From Gracilaria gracilis (taxonomy: Eukaryota > Rhodophyta > Florideophyceae > Gracilariales > Gracilariaceae), in assembly GCA_030374805.1 (NCBI GenBank), contig JARGSG010000202.1, forward strand, positions 830,499 through 894,498: 64,000 nucleotides of DNA. Direction: 5' to 3'. The notes beneath the pieces were generated by a model that had not been told where the DNA came from, did not search any database, and worked only from the letters and a program-made list of their open reading frames with translations. How positions within the stretch are numbered: the first letter of the stretch is position 1; each line of letters opens with the position of its first letter. This document shows, in pieces, positions 1 through 11,179 of the stretch. The translations under genes were made by a program, and so were the position numbers.

Positions 1-1536
1 GCTCTCTATAGATCTCTCAGAAAATATCCACAACGGATAGTAGTAATGTGAGGAATAGACACCTCTTATTTCACAATAGCGGCATGGAAATCTGGCGTTG
101 TGCCCGGCCAACCCTGCCACTTTCATCAATGCTGCTAAATCCGTTGTGTTTAGAGACAAATGTATCCTCACCCTTCTTTGGTTGCCATCGAAAAAACGCA
201 TTAGGATACCACCGTCCTTCTGGCTTCGTAACACTTCATTCACTAAGGGTATGAAGTATGACTGCAAGTCCTTAGGCTGGCTTTCATCGGTAATAATTGA
301 AAATGGAAGGACGTTATGAACCTGGTCTCTATGAGAAGGAGCCAAGTTTAGCAAAACTGCCACCAGTGGCCACACATCTCCACTCCTGTTCTTGAAAGCT
401 TGAAATCCATCAGTCGATACCATTATGTACACATCGAAAGATATATCTTCCTCTTCAAAGATTCGATTAGACAGTTCGTCATAAAGAGAACCATCAAAGT
501 AATCACGTAATAAGCCAGGTTCGGAATCTCTATTTGCAATGTACCCGTACAGCTGCAAAAATTGTTTCTCATTTGCCACCATACGCCTTATTCGTGGAAT
601 CAGCGGGATATACTTGTAACTACCAAGCCTTTCCTCACCTTTCTCTGGCTTCTGCTTGCCACAAATGGTGCACCGCAATGCTGGACTTGCCCCTTCGAGA
701 GTGGCAAAACAGCAATGACTGCGACAAGTATCGTAATTCTCTTCTGAAGAAGTTAATCCAACCACCCTCCCCGTGATATCCACGACTGTGTTCCACTCCT
801 TCATTGGCGCACTAATCACTTTCAATAAGTCGTCCATCACAGAATTAGAGAGCGCGTGCTTGTAAAACAGGTCAACACATTGCTTATTACCTCGTATCCA
901 AGTCAAATTCACTGATTCCTGCTCTTCAGCAAGCCGATATCCATCACTGACATTTTCAGTATCGAAGTAGTTTGACAGTGCCGATTGATTAAAAGATTGA
1001 GCTTCCAAACTCGCAAACGTAGCTTCGTTGCATTCTACAAAATGCGGCGGTTCATTTGAATGGGAAATATCCGTTACACCCTCCAATTCTTCGTCCTCAT
1101 CGTTTCCCGTGTGTGATGCATTCTTTTGTTCTGGCATCGTCCTTGAGTGATGAGAAAATTCCTCATTCTCATTTTCTTGGTTCTCATTGAATACGTATAC
1201 CGATGACTGAAGAAGTTCCGATTCCCGGATTGCCAATCCATCGGAATGCAATGAACCGGGAGGAAGTGGTGAACGTCTTGAGCACACCATTGCAGTACTG
1301 ACGGATTCTCCATCTGTATCATGTTCTACCAGAGATTCATATATTTCGAAATGATACTCTTGTGCACAGTTGCTCACTTGGGGACCCCACTTAAAGGGGC
1401 CACGTCCCATATCTGCTCGCCTCTTATTCGCGTCTCTTCTGTGCCCGAGCATAGTAGTCCTACAAACCGGTGTTCCTAGGGGACAGCGACATTCAAACCA
1501 GGGCGGACATGCGTATCGGGGCTGCTCATTATCCAT
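1..1536 (-). CDS. tnp2-like (CACTA/Plavaka) DDE transposase, 3' part outside the window
   Basis: An open frame of 512 codons runs without a stop from the first ATG (complement of 1534-1536) to the left edge, so the protein is incomplete at its C-terminus. Near the N-terminus there is a Cys/His cluster (YACPPWFECRCPLG, then a Cys and a His) that resembles the zinc-binding N-terminus of this transposase family. An acidic linker follows, and then the family core. VSTDGFQAFKNRSGDVWPL (about residues 355-375) matches the first catalytic-Asp block of tnp2/Plavaka transposases. QPKDLQSYFIPLVNEV matches the PKD block, and TTDLAALMKVAGLAGHNA followed by PCRYC matches the second block with its CxxC. 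Family knowledge: these enzymes cut and paste CACTA-type elements in the nucleus. No stop or frameshift interrupts the visible part, unlike the genes to its right. The frame is also open upstream of the chosen ATG as far as a TGA near 1615, so an earlier exon is possible. Confidence 0.8.
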   Translation of the reverse strand, partial: MDNEQPRYACPPWFECRCPLGTPVCRTTMLGHRRDANKRRADMGRGPFKWGPQVSNCAQEYHFEIYESLVEHDTDGESVSTAMVCSRRSPLPPGSLHSDGLAIRESELLQSSVYVFNENQENENEEFSHHSRTMPEQKNASHTGNDEDEELEGVTDISHSNEPPHFVECNEATFASLEAQSFNQSALSNYFDTENVSDGYRLAEEQESVNLTWIRGNKQCVDLFYKHALSNSVMDDLLKVISAPMKEWNTVVDITGRVVGLTSSEENYDTCRSHCCFATLEGASPALRCTICGKQKPEKGEERLGSYKYIPLIPRIRRMVANEKQFLQLYGYIANRDSEPGLLRDYFDGSLYDELSNRIFEEEDISFDVYIMVSTDGFQAFKNRSGDVWPLVAVLLNLAPSHRDQVHNVLPFSIITDESQPKDLQSYFIPLVNEVLRSQKDGGILMRFFDGNQRRVRIHLSLNTTDLAALMKVAGLAGHNARFPCRYCEIRGVYSSHYYYPLWIFSERSIES

Positions 1537-1968
1537 CCTTATGACACAATGTTTTCGAAAACAAGTTCCATGCACTCGGTAAGGACTAAAGTCCGATGAG
1601 GTTGCCTTTCCATTTCACTTGGTCAGAAATATGTATACCATATTTTGCGCACTTACAAGAGAAAAATAGATAGTATTTTGAGAAAGTCTTCCCTTTGAAG
1701 GCTTCTCCGTCCAAACAAGATATTCTGATGCATTCACTGGAATACGTCTCGTCTTCCTCTGATACTCTGAGATGGACTCCACTCGCGATAGGGCTGGCGA
1801 TGTGATAGAGATTCTAAACCACCAAAAAAAACTCGTCATGGGTGTGAAAGAACAAGTTCGAGAGCTTTCGGAGAGTCTCCGGGTGCTTCTTCCTCAAACT
1901 TACATCACAGAATTCCAAAGCCCAGACAAGGCACAGATTTCCGAAGAACATTGAGCGTTGCCGCTTGG
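1537..1968. promoter_or_regulatory. Divergent intergenic region between the transposase and its partner
   Basis: About 430 bases separate two coding frames that point away from each other. The plus-strand frame of the right-hand gene is already open from 1792, but it has no ATG before 1969. A different frame has an ATG at 1772 and stays open to 1954. A short 5' exon or a shared promoter could therefore lie here. No TATA box or terminal repeat was recognised. Confidence 0.35.
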
Positions 1969-3507
1969 ATGCGGAAAGAAATAGATACGTATAATTCAAG
2001 GAGGGCACCCCATGAAGCCAAATGCATGCAATTTCCCAATGAAGTTGAAAACGAACGCCTCAACTGCGATGCACTTCGAAGCTTAGAAGGGATTCTCTAC
2101 TACCATCTTGGTCCCGATGTCGTTGGTGCAATGACTTGGGAGCAAGCATATTCGAAGTACCCCAGAACCTGTGAGGTTTTTGTTCGTGAAGCTGCAAAGA
2201 CAGTTGACTTGATGGTTTTTGCTCAAGCTTCGGGTCAATGGGCAATACGAATGCTGATCGCAGATAAAATGAAATCGAAGAAGAGAACTGCAAGCAGAAC
2301 TGCAAAACCCTCAAATGCAGCTCGTGGATCCAACTCAGGTACATTCAATCCTGCTTTTGACTTACGTACCTCAGTAGCACGTAGTGCTGCGGTGCGGAGT
2401 GATTCAACAGCACCGCCTCTCTTACATCTCTCCATTCCCGCTCACCTGCACACAAATGTTGAATACTCACTCATGGATACAAATCAACAACAAAACGAGT
2501 CAGTAGCAGTTTCAAATCGCACATCTCAAAGCGTAAGACTGACATTGCCTTTGTCCTCACCTGGGCGCGATCCACATTATCCACCAGCATCAGCACCACC
2601 TTCTGCGGTGACTCACGCTCAAGGCCGCGTACTACCAACGTTTTCATCCCCCCACAGGAATGTTCTTCAATCAAACTCAGCACTACCTTCTACTCCAAGT
2701 CCTGCAGCACTAGCTGGAAAACAGCCACTGTTGAACTGTACATCCTCGGTTGCTCCTGCTCAAGGTACTCTCTCAACTTCAATTTCCCCAACAAGCCCCG
2801 CGGCACTAGCTGGGGGTGCAAACCCAAACCAGTCGTCGGTGTACGCCATTATTCCTGAAACAGGTGTCACAGATGGTGGTTCAATTCAACGGAACAATAT
2901 ATTGCCGTTAGAACCTGAAAGTGTACCTTTTTCACAAGATGGAGTGACTCACCAGATTAGAGGGCTCTCGAATATTTGTCGGCAAAATAGGTCGCTTCTG
3001 ACATCAGCTCGCAATATGACACCGTCCTATTGCATGGGAGAAGCTATTGAAGCCAATGAGTATGTTGTACAGCAAAACAACATTAAAACTAGAACTCATC
3101 AAAACAGTTCTAGCACGCTTACATGTAGCGTAAAAAGTCCATTCAAAAGGTCTCAAGTCGAAGGTTTTGGTGAAAGAGCGGGATACTGCCTCAACAGGGA
3201 AGGAAGTCCTTTGGAGTTCCCAGAAAACGCAATTTCGCACACGGCCTCCCCCACGGAAAATGAAAATAGAGCTTCAATCATTCATCCATTGTTAAGTGAT
3301 GCGGGACGACAAACCCAAATTGAGAGAGAAAGATTGCCTCTAGATGTAAAAAGGCGGACACAATGTAATATGCGCGATAAGCAGTTCTCATCTCAAAGGC
3401 ATCTTGAAACGAAAAGGTATGGTCCACGTCCTCCTCCACTCCCTCGCTCAAGGATCACACCATTGAAAGCGAGAAGAGGTTCAAAATCATTGAGGGGACG
3501 GCGTTAG
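1969..3507 (+). CDS. Hypothetical protein, divergent partner of the tnp2-like transposase
   Basis: The frame is intact, about 513 codons, with its first ATG at 1969. The N-terminal 110 residues look folded (WEQAYSKYPRTCEVFVREAA and KTVDLMVFAQASGQWAIRML) and are followed by a basic stretch, KMKSKKRTASRTAK. The rest is low-complexity Ser/Pro/Asn/Thr-rich sequence ending in a basic tail (PRSRITPLKARRGSKSLRGRR). I recognise no domain. Its position head-to-head with a tnp2-type transposase, and its being the only other undamaged frame nearby, suggest a second protein of the same transposon. CACTA elements commonly encode an accessory DNA-binding protein, but that role is inference here. A host gene that simply adjoins the element is the alternative. 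An AATAAA at 3643-3648, about 135 bases after the stop, could be its polyadenylation signal. Confidence 0.5.
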   Translation: MRKEIDTYNSRRAPHEAKCMQFPNEVENERLNCDALRSLEGILYYHLGPDVVGAMTWEQAYSKYPRTCEVFVREAAKTVDLMVFAQASGQWAIRMLIADKMKSKKRTASRTAKPSNAARGSNSGTFNPAFDLRTSVARSAAVRSDSTAPPLLHLSIPAHLHTNVEYSLMDTNQQQNESVAVSNRTSQSVRLTLPLSSPGRDPHYPPASAPPSAVTHAQGRVLPTFSSPHRNVLQSNSALPSTPSPAALAGKQPLLNCTSSVAPAQGTLSTSISPTSPAALAGGANPNQSSVYAIIPETGVTDGGSIQRNNILPLEPESVPFSQDGVTHQIRGLSNICRQNRSLLTSARNMTPSYCMGEAIEANEYVVQQNNIKTRTHQNSSSTLTCSVKSPFKRSQVEGFGERAGYCLNREGSPLEFPENAISHTASPTENENRASIIHPLLSDAGRQTQIERERLPLDVKRRTQCNMRDKQFSSQRHLETKRYGPRPPPLPRSRITPLKARRGSKSLRGRR

Positions 3508-4098
3508 AAACTGCGGAGAATTGCTTTGTACAATACGATTGGGGTTTTGCGAGACAGTTATGGTTTCCTCCCCCGTATTGTACTAGTGTTCGCCTCTATA
3601 ATTCTGATAGTCCGTTGCCGAACTCACTTGTAGATTTTAGTGAATAAACCGTTATCTTGAGAACAGTACCAGACTCGGTACTTTGCATACATGCATCATA
3701 GATCCCAAAAGCGTGAAAGTGTGTGCTAGCAAAATAATATGAACCTCTTGGTCAAGTACTTGAGATAGGAGAATTTGTAAGCAAACTCACATAATGGGAT
3801 CTGGAGTGCAAGTGAAACTCATAAATGAAACAACCACAATCGCTAGTTCTTGAGAGTAACTCCGATTTAAGCTCCTGTAGCATACGCCTACTTTTTCATA
3901 TGAAGTGCCTGGATTACGTTTCGGTACGAATAGTTGCTGTCATGCTCACATAAAAGAACACAAACAGAAGTTAGATGCTCACAAAACAGGGCTATTTCAG
4001 TGATGAAATGTGCAGCGGTACACAACATCTCACTATTTTCTTGTGATGGTATATCCAGAATGTATGCCACTATATCGTCCACCAGTTAGCACGAAATC
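3508..4098. other. No gene recognised
   Basis: Apart from the possible AATAAA near 3643, this stretch holds only short open frames. One of about 64 codons lies on the minus strand at 3888-4082, directly beyond the end of the acetyltransferase relic. It resembles no part of that family and is not supported as coding. Confidence 0.5.
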
Positions 4099-5169
4099 TT
4101 ACGGCAAAGTTTTCATATCATGATGAATAGCGTGGTTCAGCTTATCATTCATTGAGATACCATGCTGAGCATTCAGCTCACGGATTGGGGCCCATTGTGT
4201 TCTGTTTTTGAAATACAATGGCATAACATCAGTAACTGCGATATCTGAGCTGAATCAAATCGGATAAGGAATGCTCTGGCCTAGCAGTCTCACGCTCTCT
4301 GCTGGTGAGCTCGTAGATGAGCGATATGAGCAGCTTGTCAATGCCCTGCTTCGAATGAGGCGGGAAGGTTAGAATACAAGCGACGTGGAACTTGGATTGT
4401 ATTATTGGGCATTACTTTGAGAGAAATCCAGCTAGTTCGCCCTTGTGAGTAACGAAGTAGAACAAGAAAGGAGTACCGTCTCAGAAGAGCGTTTTGTGAT
4501 CGACGAAACGTTTGGCAAGTAAGCAAAGAACTTGACAGTAGTGTGAGCTCGCTATTGAGTCTGTCTCGTACACATAAATACGTCGGTCGATGTTTTCGTA
4601 AAGAAAAGACCCTGAAGAAGTGTTCCATGTGTAACTGGAGAGAGGCAGCGAGAAATGGAGTTGGGTAAAGACAAAATGCAGGCACGTGCCACAAACGTAC
4701 AGCTTGAGAACGTTGTCAGGGATCGGAAACGGGGAATGGTGCCATGCGTCAATGAAATAAGGACTGAGAATAACTTTTGAGATGCTCTTGATCTTGAAGT
4801 TCTTGAGCTGTTCAAGTTCCATGTGAGCGAGGTCTTGCACGTAGAGATTTTTGGAGACGGGGTTGGAAGCGTCCTTTGCGCGTCTTCGAGCCTTGGTGAG
4901 CTTGACCTCAGGTTTCGCGGTGACATGGGACGAAAGACCTTTCTTGACGGCGTTGAACTTGGCCAGTGTTGCTCGAACGAGCTCGTGGGCGTAGGCTTAT
5001 CTGTCCAGGCGCTTTTAGCGGCCCACGAAGGAGATGGAGACTGAATAGCGCGACATGAGGTTCGGGGGGACGAGCGTGACAGGCTAAACCTCAGAGGCGA
5101 CGGTGCATTGAGATCGATTGGAAGAACGGCTGGGTCGGGAGGCGCGAGTGACCAGCTAGCAGCAGGCAT
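4099..5169 (-). pseudogene. Decayed MYST-family histone acetyltransferase (Esa1/Tip60 type)
   Basis: Pieces in two reading frames line up in order with a MYST acetyltransferase. An N-terminal chromo-barrel end reads as FVGR, stop, KRLDR, stop, AYAHELV. The linker with KARRRAKDASNPVSKNLYV leads into the MYST domain start (IKSISKVILSPYFIDAW, then HSPFP). The zinc-finger start (LYVCGTC) follows, then YCQVLCLLAKRFVDHKTLF. The acetyl-CoA region reads FHVACILTFPPHSKQG, then LLISLIYELTSRE, and RPEHSLSDLIQLRYRSY corresponds to the conserved PEKPLSDLG block. Damage includes two stops near 5000-5020, a TGA straight after DHKTLF, frameshifts around the zinc finger (its His and second Cys pair are not in frame) and before the acetyl-CoA loop, and Gly to Asp in the Q-x-x-G-x-G loop. 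It cannot make an active enzyme. Intact family members acetylate histone H4 in the NuA4/Tip60 complex. The ATG at 5169 is only a likely original start. Confidence 0.8.
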
Positions 5170-5652
5170 CTTGTACTCGCGGTTGAGCTCCTTAACACGC
5201 ACAAACACGGGCAGAAGCTGTGGTAGACAGGAAGGCGCAAGCAACGGCGACACCACAAGTCGCCGACCTGCAGCGGAGCCAGAGAGCAGTCGTACTAAAT
5301 GAAGCAGTTAATACGGCCGTGCACGGTTGGACGGCTGCATATCGGTGGCGGGCTGCGAACAGCAGCAGCGACAGAGGCCGGAAGGCACCAATGCGGCTCA
5401 GCGCGGCGCGCGTCGTAGCCGGCTGCACACACGCGCCATTCCGACTTCCTGCGCGACATAAGGTTAGGCTGCCTCGCTTGCAGCGCCGCGCACGAGTCTT
5501 GCGCTAGGATGCTGCGACTTCGTGCGCGCACAGCCGCGCGAGCAATCCACTGATCGCGCTGTAAGCCACTGTCAGAGCGCCAATCAGTTGGCCCCGTCTC
5601 GTCAGTCACGTGTGAGTCCTTCTATTCTGTCCAAGAGCGGCCGCCTCCGCAC

Positions 5653-6890
5653 ATGCTGCGCTCGTGCATCTTCGTGCTCAAGTACTCAGACCTGAGCTCC
5701 ATCATGGCATCAGCGCGACTAGCGTTGCTGTCGCCACGCCCGCCGCTCCCGCCGCTGCCGTCAACCTTGGTGTACCTCCACCTTTCCTTTGTTCGCAGCG
5801 CTGCGCGTACTACGCTTTTCCCGTCATCGTCACTACGCAGTGTCCTGCCGCGTGACCTCCGCCGCTGCACGTCGAGTACGCTTAGCCGCTGCATTGCCAG
5901 ATTTCTGCTCTCTTCCACTTGTATCGCCGCCAGAGCCCGCAACGGTGCACGATCTATCTCGGAGGTGGCATACCTTTGCTGTTGCATCCACAGCTGCTGC
6001 AAAGCCTTCCGCAAACCCTGCGGAAGTATGTGTTTTTCTGGCCGCTCCTCGAGTTCACCCGTGGGATGAACCCGACCACGTTTTCGTTTCACACCGCCCG
6101 TGACTTCGCCCTAGCCGGCGTCAATCATGCCTCGGTCGGCGCGCAGACTTTCGACTTTTGCTTGCTTAGGCTCACCCGTCGCGTGCACTCTCCAACCCAC
6201 ATAGCCGCTGCTGTCGATGTGCTTCGCGGCGCCTCCATCTCCAACGTGTCTCTCGACCTTATTACCTATGCGTTCGAAACGCTCTCTAACGCCGACTACC
6301 ATCATTAAGAAGCTAGCAACTTTTCCAGAGTACATCCGCAGCGCGACTTTCGATCACGCTGCAACCTTGCGTACTGGAACAACCAGTTCTTCTTCGCGTT
6401 CGGACTGGGAGCTACCAGTCTCATCGACTACGTTCGCTTCGCGAGACCTCGCCTCTTAAGTCAGTATCGGGAGTATGTTAATAGGCTGCACGGTTTTACA
6501 GAAAGCTCACCAACCCTAGACGAACTGCAGTTGCTACGACACGCCGCATTTCAGGGTGTTCGTGTACAGATTCATGTTGAAGGCATGGAAGAATATCTTA
6601 TCAACAGATTCCGTTTGATATCTGATGGTCTCAACTTTCAGCATGTTAGAGCCACCTTTGGGCCCGAGGCGGAGAATCGCCTTAGGAATGCAGTGCAGCA
6701 ATGTAGTCATCTTGTGGACCAACCCCTTTTTGTTCTCGAATCCTGCGGTGCAGAGGGGGATGTCGTGCGCCTCAGTGAGGAAGATGCCTTGCTTGAGAAC
6801 TCTATTGGGACCGATTTGCTCCGGCATGCCATATGGAAGCACGTCGAACCACAGAGTACAGAACCAAAACATTCAAGAGCTCCATGGTGA
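5653..6890 (+). pseudogene. hemW: Decayed HemW-like (coproporphyrinogen oxidase-like) radical-SAM protein
   Basis: Blocks of the HemW family appear in order. STLVYLHLSF in one frame is followed, one frame over, by FLCSQRCAYYAFPVIVTT, the radical-SAM cluster loop. CTIYLGGGIPLLLHPQLLQ is the GGG(T/I)P SAM-binding motif. LAGVNHASVGAQTFD and ISNVSLDLITYAFET are the core strands. After a TAA at 6306-6308 comes SNFSRVHPQRDFRSRCNLAYW, then FAFGLGATS, and finally a HemN_C-type tail to 6890. The third cluster cysteine is Tyr (C-SQR-C-AY-Y), so no 4Fe-4S cluster could bind. About 100 residues are missing between SLDLIT and SNFSR. Intact HemW proteins act as heme chaperones in bacteria, plastids or mitochondria. 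This copy carries a frameshift, an internal deletion and stops, so it is a relic. Confidence 0.85.
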
Positions 6891-7375
6891 GACGTCCCCC
6901 ACGTTTTGTCGCAGATTAAGTGTTACCACATGGATAACATTTTGTCTTTACGAATGCGAAACATACAGACTCGTCACCTTTTGAACGGATCGGAGCTGGT
7001 GCAATGAAGGTGCTGCTCATGGCGACAGGTCGTTCTAAGTGTGAGGCTCTATCTCCGTGGAGCAGACTACATGACTACAAGAGTAGTTTTTTTCAAGAAC
7101 GTTCAATTATGCAGTGGCCTGGTTTTACTGTCGTTTTCAATTCGAAACAGAGCGCAAAGCTCTGCTTAGCACGAAACGGTGTGTTTCACATTTTTGTGTC
7201 TTCTGTTCTTCAGGTCTCGAACTCATCATCCTAAACATGCGAATGTGCCGCAAAACGTTTGTCTTTTCCATCATGCAAAGATGCCATGATGGTTGGTGAG
7301 AAACGTTATCATTCCTGGGTCTAAATTGTTGCTGCTTTTCTTCGTAACTCCTGCGTAGTTCTTTTTTCCCACCTC
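6891..7375. other. No gene recognised
   Basis: Short frames only, the longest about 76 codons at 7004-7234, with no similarity I recognise. The right end may hold the promoter or first exon of the membrane-protein relic that follows. Confidence 0.4.
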
Positions 7376-8842
7376 TTGAACTATTTCGTTGTGGTGGCAT
7401 TCTGTATCTGTATTTCACGCGTGCAATCAGCGAGCTGCTTTGTGCAATGCGTTATTCTCGCATGTTTTATTCTGACCCTCGCATCCATATCAAACGCTCA
7501 TCGGCACCATGTAGATCACACAGGTAAGTCTATAGGAGTTTTGCATACACAGGCTGCATGTTTATGAAGTTTGGGTTTTCATATCATGTGGCTGACTTCA
7601 TTCTTGTCATGTCTCATATGCGCAGACGAAGAAATTGACGGTATGTCCTTAGACGAATTGCTTCATATTGAACAGGATCTTCCTCAACAGAATGGTGCGG
7701 TTGAGAAACATGTGGTATCTCTTAAAGGGGGTATTGAGAAGCTCCTTCTAAGACAAGAGAGTCTAGAAGATCAAAAGAACAAAGTAGGCGAGGCTAGGAG
7801 CTAGGAGGCAAGGCAGAAAGAGTCTCATATCAAAGAACTATATCGAGCCAAGGCAGAGATGAAGGCAAAGAGGCAGCAGATTATGCTGCCTACCAAACAA
7901 GCTGAAAAACTCCGTTCCAGGATTCATGATATGCAAGACAAATACAGGTCTTGAAACAGAAAGCGACTGGAGCTTCAAGACAAGTACCTCCATCCCTACC
8001 TTCGGGACCTGGTTCTCAGTGAAGCCGCTAAAGGAGGTCCAGCATCCGAGCACCTAGCCAATAAGACTGTGGATGCTATCATTCCGGAGATTGAGAGTGG
8101 TCTACGTGGATTGCAGAACGTTGAGAATCAACTTTATCATGCTTCAACGATTGCTGGTGTTTTTACACTGTTTTGCATCTATGCACTTGCTGTTTCTCTT
8201 GTTTTCACATGCGTTCGGTACTTCATGATTGCTTATCGCATCATGACTTTGCGTCGAATGCTGTTTATGGCAGACATAAGTATCTTGGTTATCTGGTTTC
8301 TTATTTGCATTTGCTATGGGGCAATCCTCATTGACCCGCTCGAGGCCATTGCACGAGAGCATGGTAGCGTCACCATGTTGGTGCAGATTCTAAGTATGGC
8401 GCGCCTAATCGGAAACGTGGGTCTAAGATGCCTTGCTCTTTGCTCCAACGTGAGTCGCAAAGGACTGACTTAATTGTTTCTCGTTGTGTTCGTTGCTCAA
8501 CATTACTACCAAGCTGTCTGGGTGCCGATTGTATTGGATGAACGCGTGAAAACCCGTCTATGGTCCTACCTGGGGTAGGCAATCAGAAATGCAGCACTTG
8601 CGGTTTATCGTGCCTGCTCGTGATCTCGTGCTATGCTGACGGCCCAAGCAGAGTTCTGCGGTACGACGGCTGGTAAGTGGGAAAATAGTTGGCTCAAGGA
8701 CCGAGTTGAAAAGGGCGTCCAGTATCTGGAAGACTTGTTTACGCTTGGTATCCCGTCGGACGATACAGACGTCGAATGTATTGCAGAGAACATAGACATA
8801 GACACAGATCTTCACGCACCAGACACGAGAGGAAAGAATTGA
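7376..8842 (+). pseudogene. Decayed signal-peptide, coiled-coil and multi-pass membrane protein, with one intron
   Basis: A hydrophobic leader (CVILACFILTLASISNA, then HRHHVDH) ends at a good donor, CACAG|GTAAGT (intron 7524-7625, 102 bases, ending GCGCAG). It joins in frame to DEEIDGMSLDELLHIEQDL. A charged coiled-coil stretch follows. After it lie several hydrophobic segments: STIAGVFTLFCIYALAVSL, ISILVIWFLICICYGAILI and, after a frameshift near 8470, LFLVVFVAQHYYQAVWVP. The frame then continues as AIRNAALAVY to the end at 8842. In-frame stops occur at about 7802 (TAG), 7952 (TGA), 8577 (TAG) and 8620 (TGA), and no ATG precedes the leader. I do not recognise the family. The preserved frame on both sides of each stop and the clean splice junction show that this was a real gene. 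Confidence 0.6.
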
Positions 8843-9206
8843 TACAGATGGGATACAAGTCGCATTCACTGGATAGAGATCGGAGGACATGAGTTCTATT
8901 CCCTCGATATTGGAAATCAGCACAAGAAGGAATTGATACTTCAACACTCCATTTCAGTTTAGAAGGCAAGTAGTTAAAAATGTGTGTTTAAAGTGTATAC
9001 GTGCAAATTCTATATCCGCAAGTGCGATTCAGCTGTGCGGATGCCTCATGCTTATGGCAAGCTTGGGATTTGCCCAGTGGTGTGTGAAGCGAAGTTTTGT
9101 GATAGTCTCGAGGAGGTAGCCAAAGATAAAGGATGAGAAAAGCCGTGTTCATACTCGTTGGTAGTGAAATTGAAAAGGGAGTGCAAACGTAAGGGGCAGT
9201 CTTGCG
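8843..9206. other. No gene recognised
   Basis: Between the end of the membrane-protein relic and the next ATG at 9207 only short, unsupported frames are seen. Confidence 0.4.
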
Positions 9207-9786
9207 ATGGCGGCTACTGTGAATGAGGCTCCAGATACGTCCGAAATGGAGTTTCCCGCACCCTCTCATGTCAGTCTTACTTCCGAAGCAGCCGATCTCG
9301 CACAGCAGATGAATGCAATCATTTCTAACCCAGGTAAACTATCATCATCCCGTGCATAGTGTAACAGTGCTTAAATGTGCATTTGTCGCTACAAGCGTGG
9401 TCATCAAATCCTGTCGTTCCTTTCATAAGCGTAAGATATTGGCAATGAAACACAGTACGTGTTTCGTGAACAAAAGGAAATGATGCCACCGAAGAATCCA
9501 GGCTTTCGTCACGATATCAGCAAATCATATGATTGTCGTTGAAATCTAATGAAGCAAGTTTATATATATTTATCCAATAGAGAGTGTTATTTCTCTCCCA
9601 GAAGAAACTAGAGAAGCTCTTTAGGCTGAGGTTATGAAAAAGGCGTTTATCGTTCCTGAGGCGGACTTACCTAACGGATAGGTCTCTCAAAACCTTCAGA
9701 TTCAATCTGAAGTTCCTTCCGAGATTCGTCTAGGCGAAATTCCATTGTTCGAGAGTGCCCAGAAGATTCGAACTGGCTCAAAGTAA
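9207..9786 (+). pseudogene. Small two-exon gene remnant, unknown function
   Basis: Exon 1 (9207-9333) begins ATGGCGGCTACTG and encodes about 42 residues (MAATVNEAPDTSEMEF and onward) up to the donor CCCAG|GTAAAC. The intron would be 9334-9580, ending CCAATAG. Joining in phase gives NPESVISLPEETREAL, TAG, AEVMKKAFIVPEADLPNG, TAG, VSQNLQIQSEVPSEIRLGEI and a stop at 9784-9786: 111 codons with two internal TAG. The continuous acidic helical coding character on both sides of the stops argues for a decayed real gene. No family is recognised. Confidence 0.45.
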
Positions 9787-11179
9787 AGATACGTGGCTTG
9801 CACAATCGGTTTCATTTGCGAAGCAGTTTGTACGCCTGGCTGTCACAATTTTGTCAGTAGTGCACGGATGACGTGAAGTTTGGCGCACGTAGTACTCGTA
9901 AGCAGCGGTAGAGTGTTGTCGTCCCGAAGTGAGATAGTTTGACAGAAGCATTGATTCTGTTTTGTGTCCTACACTAAACCCGAATGACTGCTGTTCTCCA
10001 ATTGAAAACGATCTCTAGATGTCTGACGAAAAGAGCGTTGCCCTCTGCGGCGCAAGTAGTTCCCCGCGAGTTGATTCGATGTGCGTCGCTACTGTGACGT
10101 GACGGATGTTTATTATGTGGTACTGAAGTGAAGAACTTCGCGTATGAACTGAAAGGAGCATTTGAATCACAAGTAGAAACCCCTTCTGTACAAATCTAAG
10201 TGTTGTTGGAACGTTCTATTGACCGAAGGCTATTACATATCTGGAGGCTTTTCAGCGAAGGGTGTTGAGCGCCTCACGAGCGCGGGGATGGCCGTGCGAC
10301 ATGCGCAATATACGGCGCTAGCGCTACGCACAACGTAACGAGCACCAGTGCGCACGCGGTGGGCACTAGGTTCAGCAATCGCCTTAGCGGCAGAAAGGAT
10401 ATGAGCACCTGCACGAAGGTGGCCCACAGCTTGAGTAGAAGCAGCGGTGCGGCGCACTAACTGAACGCAGGTGCGCCAGAGACGTGTTCCGCATCACAAT
10501 AAAAACCAACTTCATCTGGGCCAGATACCTATACCTAGCACGCTGGGCCTTATGTAACTCCCATGCAAACGCAAATGAGGCAAAAGGGAGCCTAAGAGTA
10601 AAACGATGGCACATGGGGTGCAAACTGCCAGACATGAAGCACGTGACTCCAGTCTATATATTCTATTTCTGCACCTCCAAATAAGAATTACAGTGAGAAG
10701 TGCGTATATGTGTTCTCCTCGCACTCTTTCGACCCCTAAAACTGTAAAATACACTCTCTTCGCACTCCCTACACATGCAGGATCCCTAATAGGGTGAGGA
10801 GATATTGTGCTACAGGAGAAGAAGGGAGAGATGCTTAAGTAGAGAACGGCGTTGCCGATGTATACATCGATAAAGTGGTTTCAGAGGAAAAGATGGTTTT
10901 TATGACTAAGTAGTTGAAAGAATGAGGTAGGTGGGTATGAAGGGATTAGGACTGATGAATGTGTTTATGAAAAGAGATGTGTTGAAATGAAGTATAAAGG
11001 GGAAGATTCAATGGTAAGGAGTTAAGGAACGGGCGCTGTGGATTAGTTTTTTGGGATGGTACTGAAAGGAAAAAACGAAAATATGGAAATATCTGGGAGA
11101 AATGGAGTTTTTGGGGAGTGGCGGGAAATTGAGGTATAGAAAATTGTGATACAAAAAGGCCTGCAGGGTAGAGGGCTGT
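9787..11179. other. Long stretch without a recognisable gene
   Basis: Scattered short frames occur on both strands, some GC-rich around 10230-10460, with no domain or homology I can name. TATA-like sequence occurs near 10660 (tctatatattc). From about 10800 the plus strand becomes strongly purine-rich, continuing into the next gene. Confidence 0.4.

Noticed and set aside
5622-6092. 156-codon charged frame on the minus strand
   Set aside because: It lies antisense to the HemW relic, whose motifs on the plus strand are specific.
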